27,632 nucleotides of DNA, taken from assembly GCA_002432795.1 (NCBI GenBank), contig DJGU01000039.1:2725-30356 (forward strand), given 5' to 3'. The position numbers and the translations under genes are program-made. Source of the stretch: Anaerolineaceae bacterium UBA5838. Its GTDB lineage: Bacteria; Chloroflexota; Anaerolineae; Anaerolineales; Anaerolineaceae. Shown piece after piece: positions 13,972 through 20,621 of the stretch. Every line of letters begins with the position of its first letter. The stretch's first letter is position 1. The notes under the pieces are model-generated. The model was given only the letters and a program-made list of their open reading frames with translations, did not search any database and was not told the DNA's origin.

Positions 13972-15567
13972 TTATTCCTTTCCTTGATCTGCCAGGTGAT
14001 AGTAATGATCACCAACATGAACGATTTCGGGATTGGTCGAAAGAGCTTCGAGCAACTCCATGGGTGGTGTGCGCCTGATGACATTGACAGCAGCATAGAG
14101 GTCAATAAAGTGAACATGATGCTGACTGTTCAGTTTTGAAAGTTCATTCATCATTCGGAAAACGTCTGATTTGAGTTGGACACTCCTACCTGCTCGATCT
14201 TTCCAGATTTTGTCAACCCCTTCAGGGTCTGTGATGGCAATTGCCATTCGTTCGTTAAAGCCGGCGTAAATTGGCTGCCGGAGAAGGGCAAATACCAATC
14301 CACCATCTGCTCCAACCAGAACAGTTTTGATCCATTCTTTGTTGGACCGCTTTTTCTCTGCTGAGATCAGCAAGGTGCCCGGGTGCCTGGTGGTGCTGAT
14401 TTCAATATTGCTGCCAGGTATGAGGTTTTGTTCGTCATACCATTCTTTCAAGCCAACTACATAGTTGTGAGATCTGACCAGCCAGGCTGAAATTGTCTGC
14501 TCGGATTGCTGGTCAACGAAACTGATTTTGACGTTTTCGGATTCAAGCGCCGAAGGTAAAACGCGGTTGGTATTTGGCGTCACGGGAATGCTGCCGCTGC
14601 GCCAATGAGGATAAGTGAGGGTGAATGTGATCGAATTAACGCGGTCAACCTCATCGATTTCATCATTAGTGAAAGATAATTCGTCGTCAAGGTCGTAGAG
14701 CAGCTTGAAATCATCCTCATCAAGCTCATCTGCAAGGGGCGCAAGCGTATTTGAGCGGATGTAAATAGGCGGCTCAAGGACCGATTCGGGCTCAAGGCGC
14801 TTCAAGAACCAGGCTATCTCACCTGTTGTCCCAACTTCATCGAACCTGGGATCTTCTTGTAGGGCGTAATTTAGGGAGAATTCAAGCAGTTCTTTTGTTT
14901 GTGGTTCGGGGATGAGCTCGAGTTCTTTCATTAATGGTTCAATTCCCAGGGGCCCGCCTTCGTGCGCGTCGAGAATGGCTTCAGCCAGGTTGAGATGCCC
15001 TTTGCTGATGTCGATCAATAAGGAGCGTGGGAACCAAGTTTCTGCGATGCGAACCAGTTCTGATTGCTTTTGAAGCGCCTTGCGGAGCTTGTTTTTTAAA
15101 GCAGGGGCAAAGAGGTTGTTGATCTCGCGCGAATCTTCAGGGACATCATCCTGGTTTTTGTAAACCTTGGTGTTCAGAGCATGACCAGAAAGGTTGGTAG
15201 CAAAAAATTGCCGATTACCGTCTTCAAATTCCACTTCGGTTACAGTAAATTCATCGATGGCTATGTTTTCACCTGGGCGGTTGGAAATGACAGTGCCCTG
15301 CATCCAGTCCAATTCAGGAAAACGAACTTTTGCACCGAGCTCGTAGGCATTGGCAGGGAGATAAATCTCGCCAATAGCCTCAAGTTTCGATTTTCTCTCT
15401 GCTTCTCGTTCTTTCAAATGATTGTCGATCAAAACCTGGAGAAGTCCATCGATATTTAATGGTTCTTCTTTTTCAAATAAGTGATTTGCCAACAGTTGAA
15501 GATCTGCAGTTTTGATTTCGAGATTCGCCCAGTACGTCTTCCAGGCAGTATAATTACCTGAACCCAT
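13972..15567 (-). CDS. Large unknown protein, probable multidomain nucleic-acid-binding protein
   Basis: The predicted protein has 531 residues, no signal or membrane helix. Segments by eye: a winged-helix-like N-terminus (about 15-60); a small beta domain resembling an SH3/KOW-like fold (about 70-120, YELGAKVRFPELDWMQGTV); a second helical winged-helix-like unit (about 185-265, AEAILDAHEGGPLGIEPLM); an acidic linker (about 280-305); a beta-barrel-like region (about 310-410, with FPSALE-like and GLKEWYDEQNLIPGS features resembling B3-like pseudobarrels); and a C-terminal winged-helix-like unit (about 450-531, HVHFIDLYAAVNVIRRTPP). These are fold guesses. ATG 15567 has the SD AGAGGA and lies downstream of a TATAAT at 15598-15603, which excludes the longer ATG at 15606. 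Confidence 0.7.
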   Translation of the reverse strand: MGSGNYTAWKTYWANLEIKTADLQLLANHLFEKEEPLNIDGLLQVLIDNHLKEREAERKSKLEAIGEIYLPANAYELGAKVRFPELDWMQGTVISNRPGENIAIDEFTVTEVEFEDGNRQFFATNLSGHALNTKVYKNQDDVPEDSREINNLFAPALKNKLRKALQKQSELVRIAETWFPRSLLIDISKGHLNLAEAILDAHEGGPLGIEPLMKELELIPEPQTKELLEFSLNYALQEDPRFDEVGTTGEIAWFLKRLEPESVLEPPIYIRSNTLAPLADELDEDDFKLLYDLDDELSFTNDEIDEVDRVNSITFTLTYPHWRSGSIPVTPNTNRVLPSALESENVKISFVDQQSEQTISAWLVRSHNYVVGLKEWYDEQNLIPGSNIEISTTRHPGTLLISAEKKRSNKEWIKTVLVGADGGLVFALLRQPIYAGFNERMAIAITDPEGVDKIWKDRAGRSVQLKSDVFRMMNELSKLNSQHHVHFIDLYAAVNVIRRTPPMELLEALSTNPEIVHVGDHYYHLADQGKE

Positions 15568-15597
15568 AAATTCCTCTTCTATCGTGATTGTGGGTAA

Positions 15598-15603
15598 ATT
15601 ATA
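15598..15603 (-). promoter_or_regulatory. -10 element (TATAAT) for the unknown two-gene operon
   Basis: A perfect TATAAT on the minus strand predicts a transcription start near 15591, about 24 bases before ATG 15567. No clear -35. It overlaps the in-frame ATG at 15606, which therefore cannot be the start. Confidence 0.5.
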
Positions 15604-15644
15604 CATGAAAACTTTTGCGAATACGATAGCTGTTCAGAGGTTAA

Positions 15645-16553
15645 ATGAAACGATTAGCATATAAGGGGTGGCAAAATTGTTACCAAATTGAAAATGGTGA
15701 TTGCAAGATGATTGCCACAGCTGATATTGGTCCGCGGATTGTGCATTTAAGTCGGGGTGATGGCGAGAACCTGCTGAAGCTGTTTGAAAACCAGGTTGGT
15801 AAGACCGGAGGGAATGACTGGCGTCTCTATGGAGGTCATCGAGTTTGGCATGCCCCGGAAGACCCTGTAAAATCCTATATACCGGACAATGAAGCTGTGG
15901 ACGTGGAGATATTATCGGAAAACGTGCTCTGTTTGAAAGTGAAACTGACGCCTGAGATCGAAAAATCACTAATAATGCGCGTAGCCACTGAGGGGCAGGG
16001 TTTTGAGCTGGTAAACCAGATCCGAAATTTGAGCGATAAACCGATCAGGACGGCTTCGTGGGGAATTACGACATTCACCCCAGGAGGGGTAGGGTATCTA
16101 CCCATTCCAAAAGCTCCCTCTGCAACCGATGCTTTGTGCGCGAGTTTTCAGATTAATTTGTGGGACTATACAAGTTTTTCCGACCCATCTTTTGTTTGGG
16201 GTCCAGATTGGATCGAATTCCACCAGGATTGGGCGCTTTCAAAACAGAAAGTTGGGGCCTATCTCAACAATCCGTGGCTGGCATATAGGCTGGGTGATTC
16301 CCTGGTAATCAAAACCTTTGATTTTCAGCGGGAAGATGTCAATGCTTCTGATTTTCCTGATCTGGGAAGCAATGTTGAAGTTTATTTTGACACCTACATG
16401 CTCGAATTGGAGGGCTTGAACCCCTGGACAGAATTACGACCCGGAGAAAAAGTCTCACACACTGAGAAACTGCAAGTTCTTGCTGTCGACCCTGAATGGA
16501 GTCACAAAAAAGCAATCGAGCTGGTAAAAAACTCTATCACTTCCACGTGTTAG
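15645..16553 (+). CDS. DUF4380-like protein with galactose-mutarotase-type fold
   Basis: This is a 302-residue soluble protein. Motifs IGPRIVHLS (about 28-36), GGHRVWHAPED (about 63-73) and SWGITTFTPGG are the pattern seen in DUF4380 and related aldose-1-epimerase-like beta-sandwich proteins, which bind sugars. The exact reaction is unknown. AGAGG at 15636-15640 precedes ATG 15645 by four bases. It is divergent from the large unknown gene and convergent, by seven bases, with the tail-anchored protein gene. Codons for residues 109-115 lie in a 20-base sequence repeated exactly at 27398-27417. Confidence 0.7.
   Translation: MKRLAYKGWQNCYQIENGDCKMIATADIGPRIVHLSRGDGENLLKLFENQVGKTGGNDWRLYGGHRVWHAPEDPVKSYIPDNEAVDVEILSENVLCLKVKLTPEIEKSLIMRVATEGQGFELVNQIRNLSDKPIRTASWGITTFTPGGVGYLPIPKAPSATDALCASFQINLWDYTSFSDPSFVWGPDWIEFHQDWALSKQKVGAYLNNPWLAYRLGDSLVIKTFDFQREDVNASDFPDLGSNVEVYFDTYMLELEGLNPWTELRPGEKVSHTEKLQVLAVDPEWSHKKAIELVKNSITSTC
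15969..15988 (+). repeat. 20-bp exact repeat, copy 1 (inside the DUF4380-like gene)
   Basis: The sequence from CTAATAATGC to GTAGCCAC is identical, in the same orientation, to 27398-27417. Here it encodes LIMRVAT. A 20-base match is very unlikely by chance in a window of this size. Confidence 0.85.
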
Positions 16554-16560
16554 TAAGCTA

Positions 16561-16929
16561 TTACAGGATAAAGGAGATCAATAAGCCGATCATCAGCCCC
16601 ATTGCTGAGATTGAAAAGAGCATCAAAGCCTGCGTTTTTCGAAAATCCATACGTCCAATGCGATTAGCAAGGGTGTCACCCTGGGATAACTCAGGTATTC
16701 TTGGCTTCATTCTAACGGGTACAGTCGGTTGAAAGCTTAACTCTTCGGTATAGGACGCGTTCAGCATGATGTCCTCAACGGGTTCTGGCAGTTTTGCTCT
16801 TTGGATTCGCTGGGTGTCGAAGGATAACCTGATTTCCTGGTAGCCAACAGAGGATACTTTGGCAGGCTTACTGCTCCTGGGCGCTTTTAAGAGATGAGGA
16901 GTGTTCGGGGATGAGATAGAACGCTCCAT
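16561..16929 (-). CDS. Small tail-anchored membrane protein of unknown function, ftsZ operon
   Basis: The 122-residue protein has a polar, Pro/Ser/Lys-rich body and one hydrophobic helix at the very C-terminus (about 103-122, LMLFSISAMGLMIGLLISFI), the plan of a tail-anchored protein with its bulk in the cytoplasm. ATG 16929 has the SD AGAGG and comes one base after the TGA of the preceding gene, so translation is coupled. A longer frame exists to 16980 but would run into the upstream gene without a ribosome site. It is the last gene of the operon containing ftsZ; a divisome-associated role is inference only. Confidence 0.65.
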   Translation of the reverse strand: MERSISSPNTPHLLKAPRSSKPAKVSSVGYQEIRLSFDTQRIQRAKLPEPVEDIMLNASYTEELSFQPTVPVRMKPRIPELSQGDTLANRIGRMDFRKTQALMLFSISAMGLMIGLLISFIL

Positions 16930-16930
16930 T

Positions 16931-17152
16931 TCATCCTCTCGAAACGGACATTTTGCTGATGTTTCCTTCTTCGTCAGCAACTACTCGCACTTGTTGTTGG
17001 ATAGACTTACCGCCAGGTAATTCATCAGCGAAGGCATAAATCAGCAAGTAGCGTCCCGGAGACTGCTCCGTGACTTTCGGACGCTTTCCGCTCAGTTTTG
17101 GGTACTTCTTACAAACTTTTTCTGATACTTTTTGTAATGCGCTTGCTTTCAT
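16931..17152 (-). CDS. Small soluble protein of unknown function, directly after ftsZ
   Basis: The predicted protein has 73 residues: a basic N-terminal half (KVSEKVCKKYPKLSGKRPKV) and a beta-strand-rich second half (RYLLIYAFADEL, QQQVRVVADEEGNI) that reads like a small folded domain. ATG 17152 is seven bases after the ftsZ stop, with AGGTCAG overlapping that stop as a weak SD. The frame extends far into ftsZ (to 17350), but that part is antisense-free shadow of the FtsZ C-terminus in another frame. I do not recognise the family. Confidence 0.6.
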   Translation of the reverse strand: MKASALQKVSEKVCKKYPKLSGKRPKVTEQSPGRYLLIYAFADELPGGKSIQQQVRVVADEEGNISKMSVSRG

Positions 17153-17159
17153 GACTGAC

Positions 17160-18344
17160 CTATTTGTAATTCTGCCTTCTGCGTAAAAAGGCTGGTACTG
17201 ACAAATTGTCAGTTGTGTTAGGTTGGTTTCCATAGCTTGATAAGCCAATTTCGTTGAAATTTGTCTGCGCAGGGGTTTCACTTTCCTGATAAGTGGAATC
17301 TTTGAAAGATTCTTTGAGATCTGATTGTTCAGATTCTTTGTCAAAATCACCTTTTAGAGATTGTTCAGGTTTAAGCCCGATGCCAGTGACAATTAGAATC
17401 AGCTGAACACGATCTTCCATGCGTGGATCCGTGATAATGCCAGGAATGATGTCAGCATGGGAGCCAGTGGCTTGCTGGAGTGTGTGCAGAGCCTCTGTGA
17501 CATCCTTGAAAGACATGTCATTGCTTCCGGTAAAGTTAGCGATCATTCCGGTTGCGGTATATAGGTCGATGTCATCCAGCAGTGGGTGATGAAGCGCTTT
17601 TTCTATAGCCTGCTGAACTTTATTTGGGCCACTGCCGGTGCCAATTGCCATGAGGGCGCCACCGCCACGGGTCATGATGTTCTTGATATGGGAGAAATCA
17701 ACATTGATCAGTCCGGTTTCGGTAATCAGTTCTGAAATGCCCTGGACACCCTGGCGCAGGACATCATCAGCAAGTGTAAATGCCATTTCCAAGGGAAGGT
17801 CGCGTGGGGCGATCTCGATCAGCTTATCGTTGGGAATGACGATCAGCGTATCAGTATATTCCTTCAATTTGGCAAGACCTTCTTCCGCGTTGCGCTGGCG
17901 GCGGCCGAGTTCGAATGAGAAAGGTCTGGTAACAATGGCGATTGTAACCGCGCCAGAGGCTTTGGCTACTTTGGCAGCTATCGGTATGGAACCGGTGCCG
18001 GTTCCACCGCCCATGCCGGCTGTCAGGAAGACCATGTCTGCGCCGTGAAGTAAACTCGCTAATTCCTTCGTGCTCTCTTCAGCCGCATTTTCACCCACGA
18101 CTGGCAACCCGCCAGCCCCTAAACCACGGGTGGATTTTGGCCCAAGCTGAATTTTGTTAGGAGCCAGATTGTTGGCGAGAGATTGCGCGTCGGTGTTAGC
18201 AGCAATGAAGGTTACCCCTTGCATGCCGCTCTCAATCATCCGATTGATCGCATTCGAACCTCCACCACCCAAACCGAGGACAACAATTTTGGGTAAAGCA
18301 GTATTGAGCGGGACGTGACTGGTATAAGCGGAATAATTGTTCAT
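17160..18344 (-). CDS. ftsZ: Cell division protein FtsZ, divergent, altered T7 loop
   Basis: The 394-residue protein has typical FtsZ length. The GTP-binding part has GGGGSNAINRM, NTDAQSL, the tubulin signature GMGGGTGTGS (about 110-119) and VTRPFSFE. The C-terminal domain ends in a flexible acidic linker and a good conserved tail, SVPAFLRRRQNYK, for binding membrane partners. Odd points: the T7 loop reads GLINVDFSHIKNIM, so the second catalytic aspartate (Asp212 of E. coli) is His219, while the first (Asp216) is kept; and GLGAGGLP replaces the usual GLGAGANP. It polymerises into the division ring, but GTP hydrolysis may differ. GAGGAG precedes the ATG; it is the second gene of its operon, 14 bases after the TIM-barrel gene. 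Confidence 0.93.
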   Translation of the reverse strand: MNNYSAYTSHVPLNTALPKIVVLGLGGGGSNAINRMIESGMQGVTFIAANTDAQSLANNLAPNKIQLGPKSTRGLGAGGLPVVGENAAEESTKELASLLHGADMVFLTAGMGGGTGTGSIPIAAKVAKASGAVTIAIVTRPFSFELGRRQRNAEEGLAKLKEYTDTLIVIPNDKLIEIAPRDLPLEMAFTLADDVLRQGVQGISELITETGLINVDFSHIKNIMTRGGGALMAIGTGSGPNKVQQAIEKALHHPLLDDIDLYTATGMIANFTGSNDMSFKDVTEALHTLQQATGSHADIIPGIITDPRMEDRVQLILIVTGIGLKPEQSLKGDFDKESEQSDLKESFKDSTYQESETPAQTNFNEIGLSSYGNQPNTTDNLSVPAFLRRRQNYK

Positions 18345-18358
18345 GTTGTTCTCCTCAG

Positions 18359-19642
18359 TTAGACAGTGATGCCGATGCTGTTGACCATTTGTTCTTCAAC
18401 CAAACAGCCAGCTTCGCGTAATAATTGGATATCATGTTCTGTGAATGCCGCGTTCTCGTTCCAAACAGTGACTTTGCGGGCATTTGTCGCTTCAATGACT
18501 GAAAAGCCAATGGTGGGGCGTGCATCCCGGATGATTGGTCGGATGCGATCCAGTGTATTTTCCGGAATACCCCAATCATAGGAAGGTAGCAGAAGGTAGT
18601 GGTCAATTGGGTAGATCCACTCAGCCAGTCGACTTGAGACTGCGTATTCCTGGTTCTTTTTGGTACTTTGTTCTATTTTCTGTTTATAGGCAGGGATACC
18701 TGCTTCTTTTGGTTTTCCGGCTGCGTCAAAGTAAGAAGTTTTTCCGTGAGGATCGCTCTCTGCGGCGCTCAACAGCCAGAAGCAACAACCTAAAACTGTG
18801 TCTGGTAGTGTGATAGCATTTCCTGACTCTCCAGAAAGAGCCAGGGCGATATCAACCATCTGCTCGAAGCTGTTGTCGGAATCCAGCTTATTTCCCGCAA
18901 TGTGAGACATGCCGTAGTAGAAGAGGAAGAACTTGGGGGTGATGTTGAGAACTTCTCTTACCTGGTCAGCATACCACTGCCAGGTGTTGAAGCCGATGTG
19001 GTCTTCCTCACCGAGCTCAACCTTACTGTAAGGCCGGGGGGACTTCCAACGCGATTGACCGCCTGCACCCCAATCGAGTGGGTGGTCGAAGGTTTGTGAA
19101 CTGACTGCCATGTGGAAATTTACACTAAAGTCAAAGGAGCGCCGTTGTTGAACCAGTTGGAGCACTTTTTTAAGGAACGAAAGATCCCAGTAATCACCTC
19201 CAGGTTCCAAAGGAGGAAACACAGGAATGAGACCGTTTTGTTCAGCCAGGCGCACAAAAGGCAAAAAGCGGTCAAGAAAACGCTCCACAAGGTCGCCCTG
19301 TGACCAACTTCCATCTGTCCAGGCACTTTTTGCATTGGGGCGGTCAAAGAAAATGACATATTTCACTCCCCAGTTAGCGTAAGATGAAAGAATGACTCGC
19401 AAATCTTCCGGACGAACCTCACTATTCACCTGAAAATCGAAATGCAGAATTGGTTGAATGCCAGCCTGGATCAGACCAGTGATGAATTCTTCTGGAATGG
19501 CTGCTGCAGTGGGCGCTTTGAGAACCAGCCAGGAAGCCTGAAGAGAAGCGAGTTCGGGGATCCAAAGTTCGAGATCTCTCGCTTGATAGTGGTCATAATC
19601 TTGAAAGTAATGAAAGCCAAGTCGTTTTTCCATGTCATCCAT
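18359..19642 (-). CDS. Glycosidase-like TIM-barrel protein of unknown specificity
   Basis: The 427-residue protein has no signal peptide. Alternating strands and helices over about residues 1-300 (SWLVLKAPT, IQPILHFDF, VKYVIFFDRP, LIPVFPPLEPGGDYWD, FDFSVNFHMA, KFFLFYYG) suggest a (beta/alpha)8 barrel of the cellulase-like type. The Glu in PPLEPGGD is a possible acid/base. The last 90 residues (DHYLLLPSYDWGIPE onward) form a separate small domain that I do not recognise. The start could be ATG 19642 or 19633; neither has a strong SD. It heads the operon that includes ftsZ. A muralytic role would fit that context, but no peptidoglycan-specific motif is visible. Confidence 0.6.
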   Translation of the reverse strand: MDDMEKRLGFHYFQDYDHYQARDLELWIPELASLQASWLVLKAPTAAAIPEEFITGLIQAGIQPILHFDFQVNSEVRPEDLRVILSSYANWGVKYVIFFDRPNAKSAWTDGSWSQGDLVERFLDRFLPFVRLAEQNGLIPVFPPLEPGGDYWDLSFLKKVLQLVQQRRSFDFSVNFHMAVSSQTFDHPLDWGAGGQSRWKSPRPYSKVELGEEDHIGFNTWQWYADQVREVLNITPKFFLFYYGMSHIAGNKLDSDNSFEQMVDIALALSGESGNAITLPDTVLGCCFWLLSAAESDPHGKTSYFDAAGKPKEAGIPAYKQKIEQSTKKNQEYAVSSRLAEWIYPIDHYLLLPSYDWGIPENTLDRIRPIIRDARPTIGFSVIEATNARKVTVWNENAAFTEHDIQLLREAGCLVEEQMVNSIGITV

Positions 19643-19702
19643 CCAGTTAATAAATTGCCTTACCTCAAACGTGCAAGTAATATGCCAAACTAGAAAATCT
19701 GC

Positions 19703-19708
19703 TATAAT
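19703..19708 (+). promoter_or_regulatory. Extended -10 element of the SDR gene, leaderless arrangement
   Basis: TGC-TATAAT is a perfect extended -10. Six bases (GCCGCC) separate it from ATG 19715, so transcription should start at the start codon. There is no SD. The spacing is identical to that at scpA. Confidence 0.6.
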
Positions 19709-19714
19709 GCCGCC

Positions 19715-20617
19715 ATGATTTTAGTCACTGGCGGAACTGGTTTTATCGGCGGATATTTAATCCGGCATCTGGATAGACTTGGAAAGCCCTACCGCTTGTT
19801 TTTGCAGCCTGGGATTGACCAGACCAACCTTCCCCGGCAGGCTGAAATGCAGGTCGCACTGAGTTCCTTGGGTGACGAGCGCGGCGTGAGATCTGCGCTG
19901 CAGGGGGTGGATGTGATTTATCACCTTGTAGGTGTTGAGCGGGCTGGTGTTAAAGCTGACTTGATGGAAACCGAGGTAAATCATCTCACCCGGCTGACAA
20001 GTCTTGCGGTTCAGGCAGGTGTCAGGCGGTTTTTCTATTTGAGTCATTTAGGGGCAGACAAATCCTCTGCTTACGGGTTGATGAGAGCCAAAGGAATCGC
20101 GGAAAGCATTATCCGGAAATCAGGTTTGAATTACACAATTATCCGCAGCTCAATGGTCTATGGTGAAGGAGACAATTTCACGATTAACCTGGCAAGGTTG
20201 ATCAAGATCTCTCCCGGTGTGGTTTTGGTGCCTGGCGACGGCAGCACCTTAGTTCAACCGTTATGGGTGGAGGATTTAGTCACCAGCCTGATCTGGGCAC
20301 TGGAAATGCCAGCTACTGAGAATGCGATCATAGAGGTTGGTGGACCAGAGCACTTGTCCTTTTTGGACGTACTGAAAATGATCGGAACACAACTGAAAAG
20401 GAAAAAGCGATATGTTGAGTTCAGCCCTGTTCAGTTGAGTTTTTTGACCCAATTTCTTGAAAGCCGGATCAAGGGTTTTCCAACAACGGTTTTTTGGATG
20501 GATTACCTGGCTGAGAACCGAACTTGTGATTTGGACAGTATGCCGCGAAACTTTGGCATCAATCCTGCCCGAATGAAACATAAAATCGACTACTTAAATT
20601 CTGCTCTGAGGAGATAA
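19715..20617 (+). CDS. NAD(P)-binding SDR-type protein (atypical, NDUFA9-like)
   Basis: The 300-residue protein starts directly with the Rossmann motif VTGGTGFIGGYLIRHL (GxxGxxG at residues 6-12). YHLVGVER, RFFYLSHLGADKSSAYGLMRAK and the later VPGDGSTLVQPLWVEDLV are typical of atypical SDRs related to NDUFA9 and nucleoside-sugar epimerase-like proteins. The classical YxxxK pair is not present at the usual spacing, so it may bind NAD(P)H without epimerase activity. It is the first gene of a two-gene unit with the GH57 enzyme, whose SD lies in its last codons. Quinone or lipid-related roles are known for relatives; here the role is open. Confidence 0.8.
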   Translation: MILVTGGTGFIGGYLIRHLDRLGKPYRLFLQPGIDQTNLPRQAEMQVALSSLGDERGVRSALQGVDVIYHLVGVERAGVKADLMETEVNHLTRLTSLAVQAGVRRFFYLSHLGADKSSAYGLMRAKGIAESIIRKSGLNYTIIRSSMVYGEGDNFTINLARLIKISPGVVLVPGDGSTLVQPLWVEDLVTSLIWALEMPATENAIIEVGGPEHLSFLDVLKMIGTQLKRKKRYVEFSPVQLSFLTQFLESRIKGFPTTVFWMDYLAENRTCDLDSMPRNFGINPARMKHKIDYLNSALRR

Positions 20618-20621
20618 CACA

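Noticed and set aside
15568..15606. Longer N-terminus for the large unknown protein starting at 15606
   Set aside because: The ATG overlaps a perfect -10 box and has no SD; ATG 15567 has AGAGGA.
17153..17350. N-terminal extension of the 73-residue gene into ftsZ
   Set aside because: It is the ftsZ C-terminus read in another frame, without a ribosome site; coding is better explained from 17152.
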